From: Desulfobacula sp.
GTDB lineage: Bacteria > Desulfobacterota > Desulfobacteria > Desulfobacterales > Desulfobacteraceae
Direction: 5' to 3'
Assembly: GCA_027858355.1 (NCBI GenBank)
Contig: JAQICW010000211.1
Location: 1 to 6,575, forward strand
Length of the DNA stretch: 6,575 nt
Made by a program: the position numbers and the translations under genes. The first letter of the stretch is position 1, and each line of letters starts with the position of its first letter. Of this stretch, positions 1 to 5,580 are shown in pieces. The notes beneath the pieces were generated by a model, which saw only the letters and a program-made list of their open reading frames with translations, ran no database searches and was not told the origin of the DNA.

Positions 1-8
1 ATTTCCAT
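1..8 (-). CDS. Possible start of a further leftward gene (only two codons visible)
   Basis: On the minus strand an ATG at 8-6 follows a strong Shine-Dalgarno AGGAGG (18-13) with a 4-base spacer, and is followed by GAA and an incomplete codon (Met-Glu-Ile or Met-Glu-Met). It lies 106 bases beyond the thiolase stop codon on the same strand, so it would continue the TetR-icmF-thiolase block. Nothing can be said about the product. The call rests only on the ribosome binding site, the spacing and the collinear orientation; a chance purine-rich stretch remains possible. Confidence 0.4.
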
Positions 9-25
9 TCTTCCTCCTCAATGAG

Positions 26-64
26 TGGGGTCAATATGTGGCGTTTAGTTTAAGCCTGACCCCA
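26..64. repeat. REP-like hairpin between the thiolase and the next leftward gene
   Basis: Inverted repeat with arms TGGGGTCA (26-33) and TGACCCCA (57-64). Inside it, GGC (40-42) and TT (44-45) can pair with AA-GCC (52-56), leaving a 6-base bulge on one side and a 6-base loop. Read on the minus strand it begins TGGGGTCAGGCTTAAA. A GC-rich stem with a one-sided bulge resembles REP-type elements mobilised by IS200-like REP-associated transposases; no transposase is present here. On the plus strand the stem is followed by a T-rich run (65-79), so it could also stop rightward transcription. For the leftward operon no T-tract follows. It ends 7 bases before the Shine-Dalgarno at 18-13. Confidence 0.7.
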
Positions 65-114
65 TATATTTTTTAATTTAAGTTCAATTTACACTTTAGC
101 AGTCGATTGATATA

Positions 115-1290
115 TCATCTGCTGACAACAAGGGCAACAGCTTCTCCACCACCCAGGCAAAGAGAGGCAAGGCCAGTATTTACAGAGCGTTTTTCCATTT
201 CATATAATAATTTGGTCAAAACCCTGGCACCGCTTGCTCCTATGGGATGACCCAGGGCAACACTGCCCCCGTTGACATTTACTCGTTCAGGGTCAAGTTC
301 CAATACCCTGTTGATACCAGCTGAGCTTCCGGCGAAAGCTTCATTAATTTCAAACAGATCAATATCTGAAATCAAAAGATCCTGTTTTTTCAATACCTTG
401 GGAATGGCATAAATGGGGGCCATTAAAACATATTTCATATCAATGCCATAGGAGGCCTGGGAACCAATGGTTGCCATGATCTTACACCCCAGTTCCTTTG
501 CTTTTTTTTCACTCATGACGACTATTGCCGCGGCACCATCACTGATAATGGATGCATTCCCGGCAGGTCCCTTCCCATCTTTTTTAAAGGCAGGTTTCAT
601 CTTTGAAAGGAATTCAAGGCTTGTTTCTTTGGGGCATTCATCTGTATCAAAAATTATGGGATCACCTTTTCTCTGTGGGATTTTAACCGGCACAATCTCA
701 TTTTTAAACCGGCCCTGGGCAACAGATGCATTGGCTTTTTTATAAGAATGGGCTGCAAACTTGTCCTGTACCTCCCTTGATATCTCCCATTTTTCAGAAC
801 TCAGTTCATTGGACATGCCCATGTGAAAATCATTGATCACATCCCAGAGCCCGTCATGGACCATGTGATCTTCAATTTTTCCAGGCCCCATGCGAAGACC
901 CCAGCGGGCCTTGTCCATATAATATGGTGCCATGCTCATATTTTCCATACCGCCTGCAACCACCACCTCGGCATCCCCGCACTGGATGGCCTGGGCTGCC
1001 AGCATGACAGCTTTTAATGATGATCCGCAGACTTTATTTATTGTAATTGACTCAACTTCCCAAGGAAGGCCTGCTTTAACAGCAGCAAGTTTTCCTGGGT
1101 TCTGGCCATATCCACAGGGCAGGACCATGCCCATGATACACTCATTAACTTCTTTATCATCAATACCCGCCCTTGTAATGGCTTCTCTTATAACATGGGC
1201 CCCAAGGTCTGTTGCACCGATTTTACTTAATGCTCCGCCAAAATTCCCAAGAGGAGTCCGAGTGGCACTTACGATTACTGCTTTATTCAT
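115..1290 (-). CDS. Acetyl-CoA C-acetyltransferase (biosynthetic-type thiolase II)
   Basis: Predicted 391-residue cytosolic thiolase, the usual length for acetyl-CoA acetyltransferases. It would catalyse acetoacetyl-CoA + CoA <-> 2 acetyl-CoA. The N-terminus (VIVSATRTPLGNFGG) is typical. The nucleophilic Cys is C88 in NKVCGSS, the NEAFA motif is at 316-320, the catalytic His is H348 in GHPIG, and the second active-site Cys is C378 in CLGGGEA. Most family members have CIGGGxG here; the Glu after the glycines is a variant. I chose the ATG at 1290 because it matches the family N-terminus and has AAGGAG (1305-1300) 9 bases upstream. An in-frame TTG at 1338 would add 16 residues encoded by the palindrome and is very unlikely to be native. 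It starts 80 bases after the icmF stop and is probably co-transcribed. In context it is the last step of butyryl-CoA oxidation; exact chain-length preference cannot be read from sequence. Confidence 0.93.
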   Translation of the reverse strand: MNKAVIVSATRTPLGNFGGALSKIGATDLGAHVIREAITRAGIDDKEVNECIMGMVLPCGYGQNPGKLAAVKAGLPWEVESITINKVCGSSLKAVMLAAQAIQCGDAEVVVAGGMENMSMAPYYMDKARWGLRMGPGKIEDHMVHDGLWDVINDFHMGMSNELSSEKWEISREVQDKFAAHSYKKANASVAQGRFKNEIVPVKIPQRKGDPIIFDTDECPKETSLEFLSKMKPAFKKDGKGPAGNASIISDGAAAIVVMSEKKAKELGCKIMATIGSQASYGIDMKYVLMAPIYAIPKVLKKQDLLISDIDLFEINEAFAGSSAGINRVLELDPERVNVNGGSVALGHPIGASGARVLTKLLYEMEKRSVNTGLASLCLGGGEAVALVVSR

Positions 1291-1299
1291 ATTTATAAT

Positions 1300-1305
1300 C
1301 TCCTT
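1300..1305 (-). promoter_or_regulatory. Ribosome binding site deciding the thiolase start
   Basis: AAGGAG on the minus strand, 9 bases before the ATG at 1290. A second AAGGAG at 1349-1344 lies 5 bases before an in-frame TTG at 1338. The second site is part of a duplicated stretch beside the palindrome, and that reading would translate the palindrome itself. The ATG at 1290 is therefore preferred. Confidence 0.75.
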
Positions 1306-1311
1306 ATCTAA

Positions 1312-1336
1312 GGGGACAGATTTCAAATCTGTCCCC
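1312..1336. repeat. 25-bp near-perfect palindrome (REP-like) between icmF and the thiolase gene
   Basis: The 12-base arms GGGGACAGATTT and AAATCTGTCCCC flank a single central base, so the DNA is a perfect inverted repeat apart from its centre. In the leftward transcript it can form a hairpin of about 11 base pairs, located after the icmF stop codon and ending 6 bases before the thiolase Shine-Dalgarno. No T-run follows on either strand, so it is not a standard intrinsic terminator. From memory, the same GGGGACAGATTT palindrome recurs in many bacterial genomes and is often mistranslated as a GTDLKSVP-like peptide at false gene starts; that needs a search to confirm for this genome. Confidence 0.85.
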
Positions 1337-1370
1337 AATCAATCTCCTTATATTTTCCAATCAATCTCTT

Positions 1371-4300
1371 TTACATATTTCTTCTGTATTTTCCGCCCAC
1401 CTCATACAATGCATGGGTGATGGTTCCTAAACTGCAAACCTTGACCGTCTCCATTAATCTTTCAAACATATTTTCATCATTTAATGCTGCCTGTTTTAAT
1501 TTTTCGATTCCCACACTGCAATTATCCCCATGTCTTTCTTTAAAGCCCTGCAATCTTTCAAGCTGGGCATTTTTCTGATCATCAGTGGCCCTTGCAAGCT
1601 CAAGATGGTTTGCCATGTCCGCGTAATCTGCATCAGGGTCTTCAAAAGTATTCACCCCGACAATGGGATGCTGGCCTGAATGTTTCAGATATTCATAATA
1701 GATAGATTCATCCTGGATCTTGCCTCTCTGGTAACCGGTTTCCATGGCTCCCAGCACACCGCCCCTTTCCGTAATCCTTTCAAATTCAACAAGGACCGCT
1801 TCCTCCACAAGATCCGTGAGTTCATCCACACTAAAACTGCCCTGCAAAGGAATTTCAGTCCTGGCAAGTCCCCATTCCCGGTTGACAATCAACTGGATTG
1901 CCAGAGCCCTGCGCACGGATTCTGCCGAAGGGGTGGTTATGGCTTCATCAAAGGCATTGGTATGAAGACTGTTACAATTATCATAAATAGCGCACAGTCC
2001 CTGAAGGGTTGTTCTGATGTCATTGAACTGGATATCCTGGCTGTGAAGGGATCTGCCCGAGGTCTGGATATGGTATTTAAGCTTCTGGGATTTTTCATTT
2101 CCCCCGTATTTATATTTCATGGCCACGGCCCAGATCCGCCTTGCCACTCTTCCGATCACTGTATATTCAGGGTCCATCCCATTGGAAAAGAAAAAGGAAA
2201 GAGAGGGAGCAAAGGTATTGATATCCCTGCCCCGGGAAAGATAATACTCCACATAGGTAAATCCGTTTGCCAGGGTTAAGGCAAGCTGGGTGATTGGATT
2301 GGCACCGGCTTCTGCAATATGATATCCTGAAATGGAAACAGAATAAAAATTTTTGACCTGATGATCTATAAAGTACTGCTGGATATCCCCCATCATTTTC
2401 AGTGCAAACTCAATGGAAAAAATACAGGTGTTCTGTCCCTGGTCTTCCTTTAAAATATCAGCCTGGACCGTTCCCCTTACATTGGACAGGGCAAATTGTC
2501 GAATTGTTGCTGACTCATCTTCGGATGGTTCCCGGTTGTTTTCCTCTTTAAACTTTTCCATCTGCTGTTCAATGGCCGTATTCATAAACATGGCCAGCAT
2601 CATGGGGGCCGGACCATTAATGGTCATGGATACTGAAGTATTGGGAGCACACAGATCAAACCCGTCATAAAGAACTTTTACATCATCCAGGGTACAGATG
2701 CTCACCCCGGAGGTTCCTATCTTGCCGTAAATATCCGGCCGGGTGTCTGGGTCAAATCCGTAAAGGGTCACGGAATCAAAGGCAGTGGACAGTCTTTTGC
2801 CAGGATAGCTTTGGGACAAAAGTTTGAACCGCCTGTTGGTATCACCGGGACCACCCTCTCCGGCAAACATCCGGGTGGGATCTTCATCAGCCCTTTTTAA
2901 AGGGAACACCCCTGCAGTATAGGGGAAATTTCCCGCAAAATTTTCTTTTCTCATCCATGTATACTGCTCTCCCGGATCTATGAATTGTGGCAGGGAAATT
3001 TTAGGAATTCTGGAATGGGACAATGATTCGCTGTATAAGGGGAGTTTAAATTCCTTATCCCGCACGTAATACACCAGTTCATCTTTTCCAAACCGGGTTT
3101 TACAGGTATTGAATTCATTGATGGTCTTATCTGTCTCATCCTCAACAAAAGACTTTGCATCAACAACAGCCTGCTTAAATTTCTCCAGGGCTTCGGGCAA
3201 TTGGTCAAGCCCTTTGTCTTCCATGGTTTTTAAAGCCTCAATCAAATGCCACCGGTTCCTTATGGCTTTTGCCTGGTCTTTTGTGGTTATATGGTATTGT
3301 CTTACGGAATCGGCAATCTCAGCAAGGTATCGGGTTTTTTCTCCCGGAATAATAATGGTTTTTGAAGAAGATTCTTTTATGCCTGTCCGGGCAATAGTAG
3401 ATTCAAATTTAATATTTTTCTTTTCTAAGATAAGATCTAAAAGCCCGTGATAAAAAGCTGTTATCCCGTCATCATTAAATTTTGAGGCAATGGTTCCGTA
3501 TACGGGCAGGCTCTTTGGATCCTTATCCCAGGCCTTGCGATTTCTCTGGACCTGTTTTCTGACATCCCTTATGGCATCTTCGCTGCCTTTTTTCTCATAC
3601 TTGTTCACCACGACAATATCAGCGTAATCCAGCATGTCTATCTTTTCCAACTGGGAAGGGGCGCCATATTCTGCCGTCATGACATATACGGACATATCCA
3701 CAAGATCAACCACCCTTGAATCTCCCTGGCCGATACCCGCGGTTTCAACAATCACCATATCATAACCAGCCGCCTTAACCACGGCGATGGCATCGGGTAA
3801 GGCCTCGGGAAGCTCTGTCTGGGAACGTCTTGTTGCCATGGACCGCATATAAACCCGGCCTGTTTCTATGGAATTCATCCTGATCCTGTCCCCTAAAAGG
3901 GCTCCGCCCGTTTTCCGTCTGGAGGGATCACAGGAGATAATGGCAATATTGACGTCTTTAAGATCCCTTAAAATCCTTATAATCAATTCATCTGTTAAAG
4001 AAGACTTTCCAGCCCCGCCCGTTCCAGTTAATCCTATGACTGGAATATCTTTTTTATCTGCAAGCTTATTAATATTTAAAATAATTTTATCAAAGGTTGC
4101 TCTGTCATTGGCTTTGGATTCCTGGACCGCAGAAATAAAATTGGCAGTTACATATTTATTGTCAATGGTCAACTGCTCATAATCAAGCGTCTCATAATCA
4201 ACACAAGGGGCATCCATGGACCGCATCATATCATTGATCATACCCTGAAGTCCCATTTTTGAGCCATCTTCAGGGGAATAGATCCTTGTCACACCATAGG

Positions 4301-4640
4301 CATGCAGTTCATCCATTTCCAAAGGAATGATAACCCCGCCACCACCTCCAAAAATCTTAATATGGGGAGCGCCTTTTTCTTTTAAAAGGTCTTTCATATA
4401 TTTAAAATATTCAAGATGCCCGCCCTGGTAACTGGATACGGCAATACCATGGGCATCCTCTTCAATGGCTGCATCCACAACTTCATTTGCAGACCTGTTA
4501 TGACCGATATGGATCACTTCTGCACCAGTATCCTGCAAAATTCTTCTCATTATGTTTATGGCAGCATCATGACCATCAAAAAGTGATGTGGCCGTAACAA
4601 TCTTAATAGAATGCCTGGGATTATAGATTTGGGTTTCCAT
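1371..4640 (-). CDS. icmF: Fused isobutyryl-CoA mutase IcmF (B12 domain + G-protein chaperone + mutase)
   Basis: Adenosylcobalamin-dependent mutase interconverting isobutyryl-CoA and n-butyryl-CoA, of usual IcmF length. Numbering is from the upstream ATG at 4649 (1092 residues); I prefer the ATG at 4640 (1089 residues). Domain order is diagnostic. The N-terminal B12-binding domain (about 15-145) has DGHD with His27 as lower cobalt ligand, SSYQGG at 72-77 and a Gly run at 101-105. The MeaB-like GTPase (about 200-410) has P-loop GTGGAGKS at 209-216, CDPSRRKTGGALLGD at 240-254, ETAGIGQ at 302-308 and NKYE at 349-352 where most G proteins have NKxD. A linker leads to the TIM-barrel mutase domain (about 555-1092), with SISGYH ending at His777. 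Phe595 (RMFAG) and Gln739 (GQNTCIF) occupy the positions that are Tyr and Arg in methylmalonyl-CoA mutase, so isobutyryl/butyryl-CoA is the expected substrate. The gene is 24 bases after the TetR stop. No frameshift is seen. Confidence 0.95.
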   Translation of the reverse strand: METQIYNPRHSIKIVTATSLFDGHDAAINIMRRILQDTGAEVIHIGHNRSANEVVDAAIEEDAHGIAVSSYQGGHLEYFKYMKDLLKEKGAPHIKIFGGGGGVIIPLEMDELHAYGVTRIYSPEDGSKMGLQGMINDMMRSMDAPCVDYETLDYEQLTIDNKYVTANFISAVQESKANDRATFDKIILNINKLADKKDIPVIGLTGTGGAGKSSLTDELIIRILRDLKDVNIAIISCDPSRRKTGGALLGDRIRMNSIETGRVYMRSMATRRSQTELPEALPDAIAVVKAAGYDMVIVETAGIGQGDSRVVDLVDMSVYVMTAEYGAPSQLEKIDMLDYADIVVVNKYEKKGSEDAIRDVRKQVQRNRKAWDKDPKSLPVYGTIASKFNDDGITAFYHGLLDLILEKKNIKFESTIARTGIKESSSKTIIIPGEKTRYLAEIADSVRQYHITTKDQAKAIRNRWHLIEALKTMEDKGLDQLPEALEKFKQAVVDAKSFVEDETDKTINEFNTCKTRFGKDELVYYVRDKEFKLPLYSESLSHSRIPKISLPQFIDPGEQYTWMRKENFAGNFPYTAGVFPLKRADEDPTRMFAGEGGPGDTNRRFKLLSQSYPGKRLSTAFDSVTLYGFDPDTRPDIYGKIGTSGVSICTLDDVKVLYDGFDLCAPNTSVSMTINGPAPMMLAMFMNTAIEQQMEKFKEENNREPSEDESATIRQFALSNVRGTVQADILKEDQGQNTCIFSIEFALKMMGDIQQYFIDHQVKNFYSVSISGYHIAEAGANPITQLALTLANGFTYVEYYLSRGRDINTFAPSLSFFFSNGMDPEYTVIGRVARRIWAVAMKYKYGGNEKSQKLKYHIQTSGRSLHSQDIQFNDIRTTLQGLCAIYDNCNSLHTNAFDEAITTPSAESVRRALAIQLIVNREWGLARTEIPLQGSFSVDELTDLVEEAVLVEFERITERGGVLGAMETGYQRGKIQDESIYYEYLKHSGQHPIVGVNTFEDPDADYADMANHLELARATDDQKNAQLERLQGFKERHGDNCSVGIEKLKQAALNDENMFERLMETVKVCSLGTITHALYEVGGKYRRNM

Positions 4641-4651
4641 ACTAATCATTG

Positions 4652-4657
4652 CTCCTT
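4652..4657 (-). promoter_or_regulatory. Ribosome binding site of icmF
   Basis: AAGGAG on the minus strand lies only 2 bases before the ATG at 4649 but 11 bases before the in-frame ATG at 4640. The 2-base spacing is too short for efficient initiation, which favours 4640 (Met-Glu-Thr-Gln) and shortens the protein by three residues. Confidence 0.6.
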
Positions 4658-4664
4658 TTTTTTA

Positions 4665-5315
4665 TCAAAATATAAGTCCAAGGATAAAATCTGTTTGAAT
4701 TTTAATGTATTCCTCAATGGTAAAATTTCTTTGTACATGCCAACGGCGAAAGGCCCACATTTGACCCAGAACAGAAATATTGTGGCCCGCCAGATTCAAT
4801 ATTTTACCATCCAGTAAAGGAAAATTGTTTTTCCCGGACAATGAAGAAAGCGCATTAATAAAAATATCTGTTATATTCAACTCATTCACAAGGACGTCCT
4901 GTTTCCATTTTTCCGGCAAAAATTGTGTGACCTGGTACATGAGAAGAATATGATCTGCCATCTTATCGCAGACATAAAAATATTGACGAATAACCTGGGC
5001 AAGTCTTTCTTTATCTTTGTCTGTATTTAACAAGGCCTTTTCAACGGCATCCTGGACTTCCTCATGAATGGTTTTGCATACCAGATATAAGAGATCCTCT
5101 TTAGAACTGACATATTCGTATAACGAACCAATGGAAAAATTGGAAGCCTTTGCAATCATCCTTGTTGTGGTCTTGTGATATCCGTGTTCAATAAAAAGCT
5201 TTACAGTGGAATCGATAATCTGGCACCGTCTTTCCCGAACCAGTTCAGGATTCTTTATTTGTGTCGGGACTTCTGCACCATCTATCAGCATATTGGATTT
5301 TTTAATTTTCCCCAA
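4665..5315 (-). CDS. TetR/AcrR-family transcriptional regulator, likely local repressor
   Basis: 216-residue cytosolic DNA-binding protein with typical TetR architecture. An N-terminal three-helix DNA-binding domain spans about 27-75, with helix 1 around RRCQIIDSTVKLFIEHGY, helix 2 TRMIAKASN (51-59) and recognition helix region SIGSLYEYVSSKEDLL (61-76). The helical C-terminal domain (about 80-216) would bind ligand and dimerise; it includes GHNISVLGQMWAFRRW near 178-192. The start is TTG at 5315, chosen for GGGAG 7 bases upstream; the next ATG (5291) lacks a clear ribosome binding site. It is first in the leftward block with icmF and diverges from the acyl-CoA dehydrogenase. Many TetR proteins beside acyl-CoA genes respond to CoA thioesters, so isobutyryl-, butyryl- or crotonyl-CoA is a reasonable but unproven effector. 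It probably binds the two palindromes in 5361-5496 and represses itself and both transcripts. Confidence 0.9.
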   Translation of the reverse strand: MGKIKKSNMLIDGAEVPTQIKNPELVRERRCQIIDSTVKLFIEHGYHKTTTRMIAKASNFSIGSLYEYVSSKEDLLYLVCKTIHEEVQDAVEKALLNTDKDKERLAQVIRQYFYVCDKMADHILLMYQVTQFLPEKWKQDVLVNELNITDIFINALSSLSGKNNFPLLDGKILNLAGHNISVLGQMWAFRRWHVQRNFTIEEYIKIQTDFILGLIF

Positions 5316-5322
5316 ATGATCG

Positions 5323-5327
5323 CTCCC
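5323..5327 (-). promoter_or_regulatory. Ribosome binding site supporting the TTG start of the TetR gene
   Basis: GGGAG on the minus strand, with a 7-base spacer to TTG at 5315-5313. The combination of good spacing and a TTG start fits modest translation of a regulator. Confidence 0.55.
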
Positions 5328-5360
5328 TTCCCTATAATAATGTTGTTGCTAATGAAATTT

Positions 5361-5376
5361 GAACGAGCGCTCAGTC
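5361..5376. promoter_or_regulatory. Putative TetR operator 1 (TetR-icmF side)
   Basis: GAACGAGCGCTCAGTC fits the palindrome GAnnGAGCGCTCnnTC, with an 8-bp perfect core GAGCGCTC. Its reverse complement matches the second site (5481-5496) at 15 of 16 positions. It lies at or just after the expected start of the leftward transcript, the right place for autorepression. The size and symmetry are typical of TetR-family operators. Confidence 0.75.
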
Positions 5377-5382
5377 ATAGTT

Positions 5383-5410
5383 TTTTTACATTTATTCAAT
5401 CGCTTGTCAA
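5383..5410 (-). promoter_or_regulatory. Putative leftward promoter for TetR-icmF-thiolase
   Basis: A perfect -35 TTGACA lies at 5410-5405 on the minus strand. The best -10 at legal spacing is TAAAAA (5388-5383), 16 bases away and matching TATAAT at four of six positions. The start site would fall around 5376, inside operator 1. The -35 is convincing and the -10 is weak. Confidence 0.5.
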
Positions 5411-5440
5411 GAAAATATTCATCCTTCACCAAAAAAGCAT

Positions 5441-5470
5441 TTGACAAAATAATCGCTTTAATAATAGTAT
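5441..5470 (+). promoter_or_regulatory. Putative rightward promoter for the acyl-CoA dehydrogenase
   Basis: A perfect -35 TTGACA (5441-5446) is followed 18 bases later by -10 TAGTAT (5465-5470), four of six matches. The predicted start near 5477 leaves an untranslated leader of about 100 bases, with operator 2 at its very beginning, where a bound repressor would block initiation or early elongation. Confidence 0.65.
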
Positions 5471-5480
5471 CTTGCTCATA

Positions 5481-5496
5481 GACTGAGCGCTCGATC
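5481..5496. promoter_or_regulatory. Putative TetR operator 2 (acyl-CoA dehydrogenase side)
   Basis: GACTGAGCGCTCGATC follows the same GAnnGAGCGCTCnnTC rule as operator 1, in the opposite orientation. The two centres are 120 bp apart. It overlaps the expected transcription start of the rightward promoter. Confidence 0.75.
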
Positions 5497-5554
5497 AGTT
5501 TTCTTGAATTGTCGAGTGGCTTTAGTATTAAAAACCATAAGCAAAAACAAAATA

Positions 5555-5574
5555 ATGTATAATACATAAGGAGG
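5555..5574 (+). promoter_or_regulatory. AT-only inverted repeat abutting the Shine-Dalgarno of the acyl-CoA dehydrogenase gene
   Basis: ATGTAT and ATACAT (5555-5560 and 5562-5567) are inverted around one A. They directly touch AAGGAGG (5568-5574), a near-perfect anti-16S complement 6 bases before the GTG at 5581. The strong ribosome binding site fixes that start. The inverted repeat could be a weak mRNA hairpin or an extra protein site, or simply AT-rich coincidence; it also contains TATAAT, but that lies too close to the gene to be a useful -10. Confidence 0.5.
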
Positions 5575-5580
5575 TGCCGG

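Larger units (their letters stand above)
1297..1351. repeat. 11-bp direct repeats flanking the palindrome, duplicating the ribosome binding site
   Basis: AATCTCCTTAT occurs at 1297-1307 and again at 1341-1351, one on each side of the palindrome. Each carries the complement of AAGGAG. A further partial copy lies just beyond: CCAATCAATCTC is at 1335-1346 and 1357-1368. The arrangement could be a target-site duplication made when the palindrome inserted, or a product of local slippage. Confidence 0.65.

Noticed and set aside
26..79. Intrinsic terminator of the thiolase operon
   Set aside because: The T-rich run lies on the plus-strand side of the hairpin. In the leftward direction no U-run follows, and a ribosome binding site plus ATG comes next instead. 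It could only terminate a rightward transcript, for which no gene is visible.
932..1420. 162-codon plus-strand open frame spanning the thiolase start and the palindrome
   Set aside because: It is antisense to the thiolase, and its only familiar piece (GTDFKSVPN) is the translated palindrome.
1680..2279. 199-codon open frame on the plus strand
   Set aside because: It lies entirely opposite icmF, whose domains and catalytic motifs are continuous here; the plus-strand product has no recognisable domain and no convincing ribosome binding site.
1371..4640. Annotation as methylmalonyl-CoA mutase
   Set aside because: The fused B12-GTPase-mutase order and the Phe595/Gln739 pair fit IcmF and not methylmalonyl-CoA mutase.
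5558..5563. Perfect TATAAT as a second rightward -10
   Set aside because: No -35 lies 16-18 bases upstream, and transcription would begin at the Shine-Dalgarno, leaving almost no leader.
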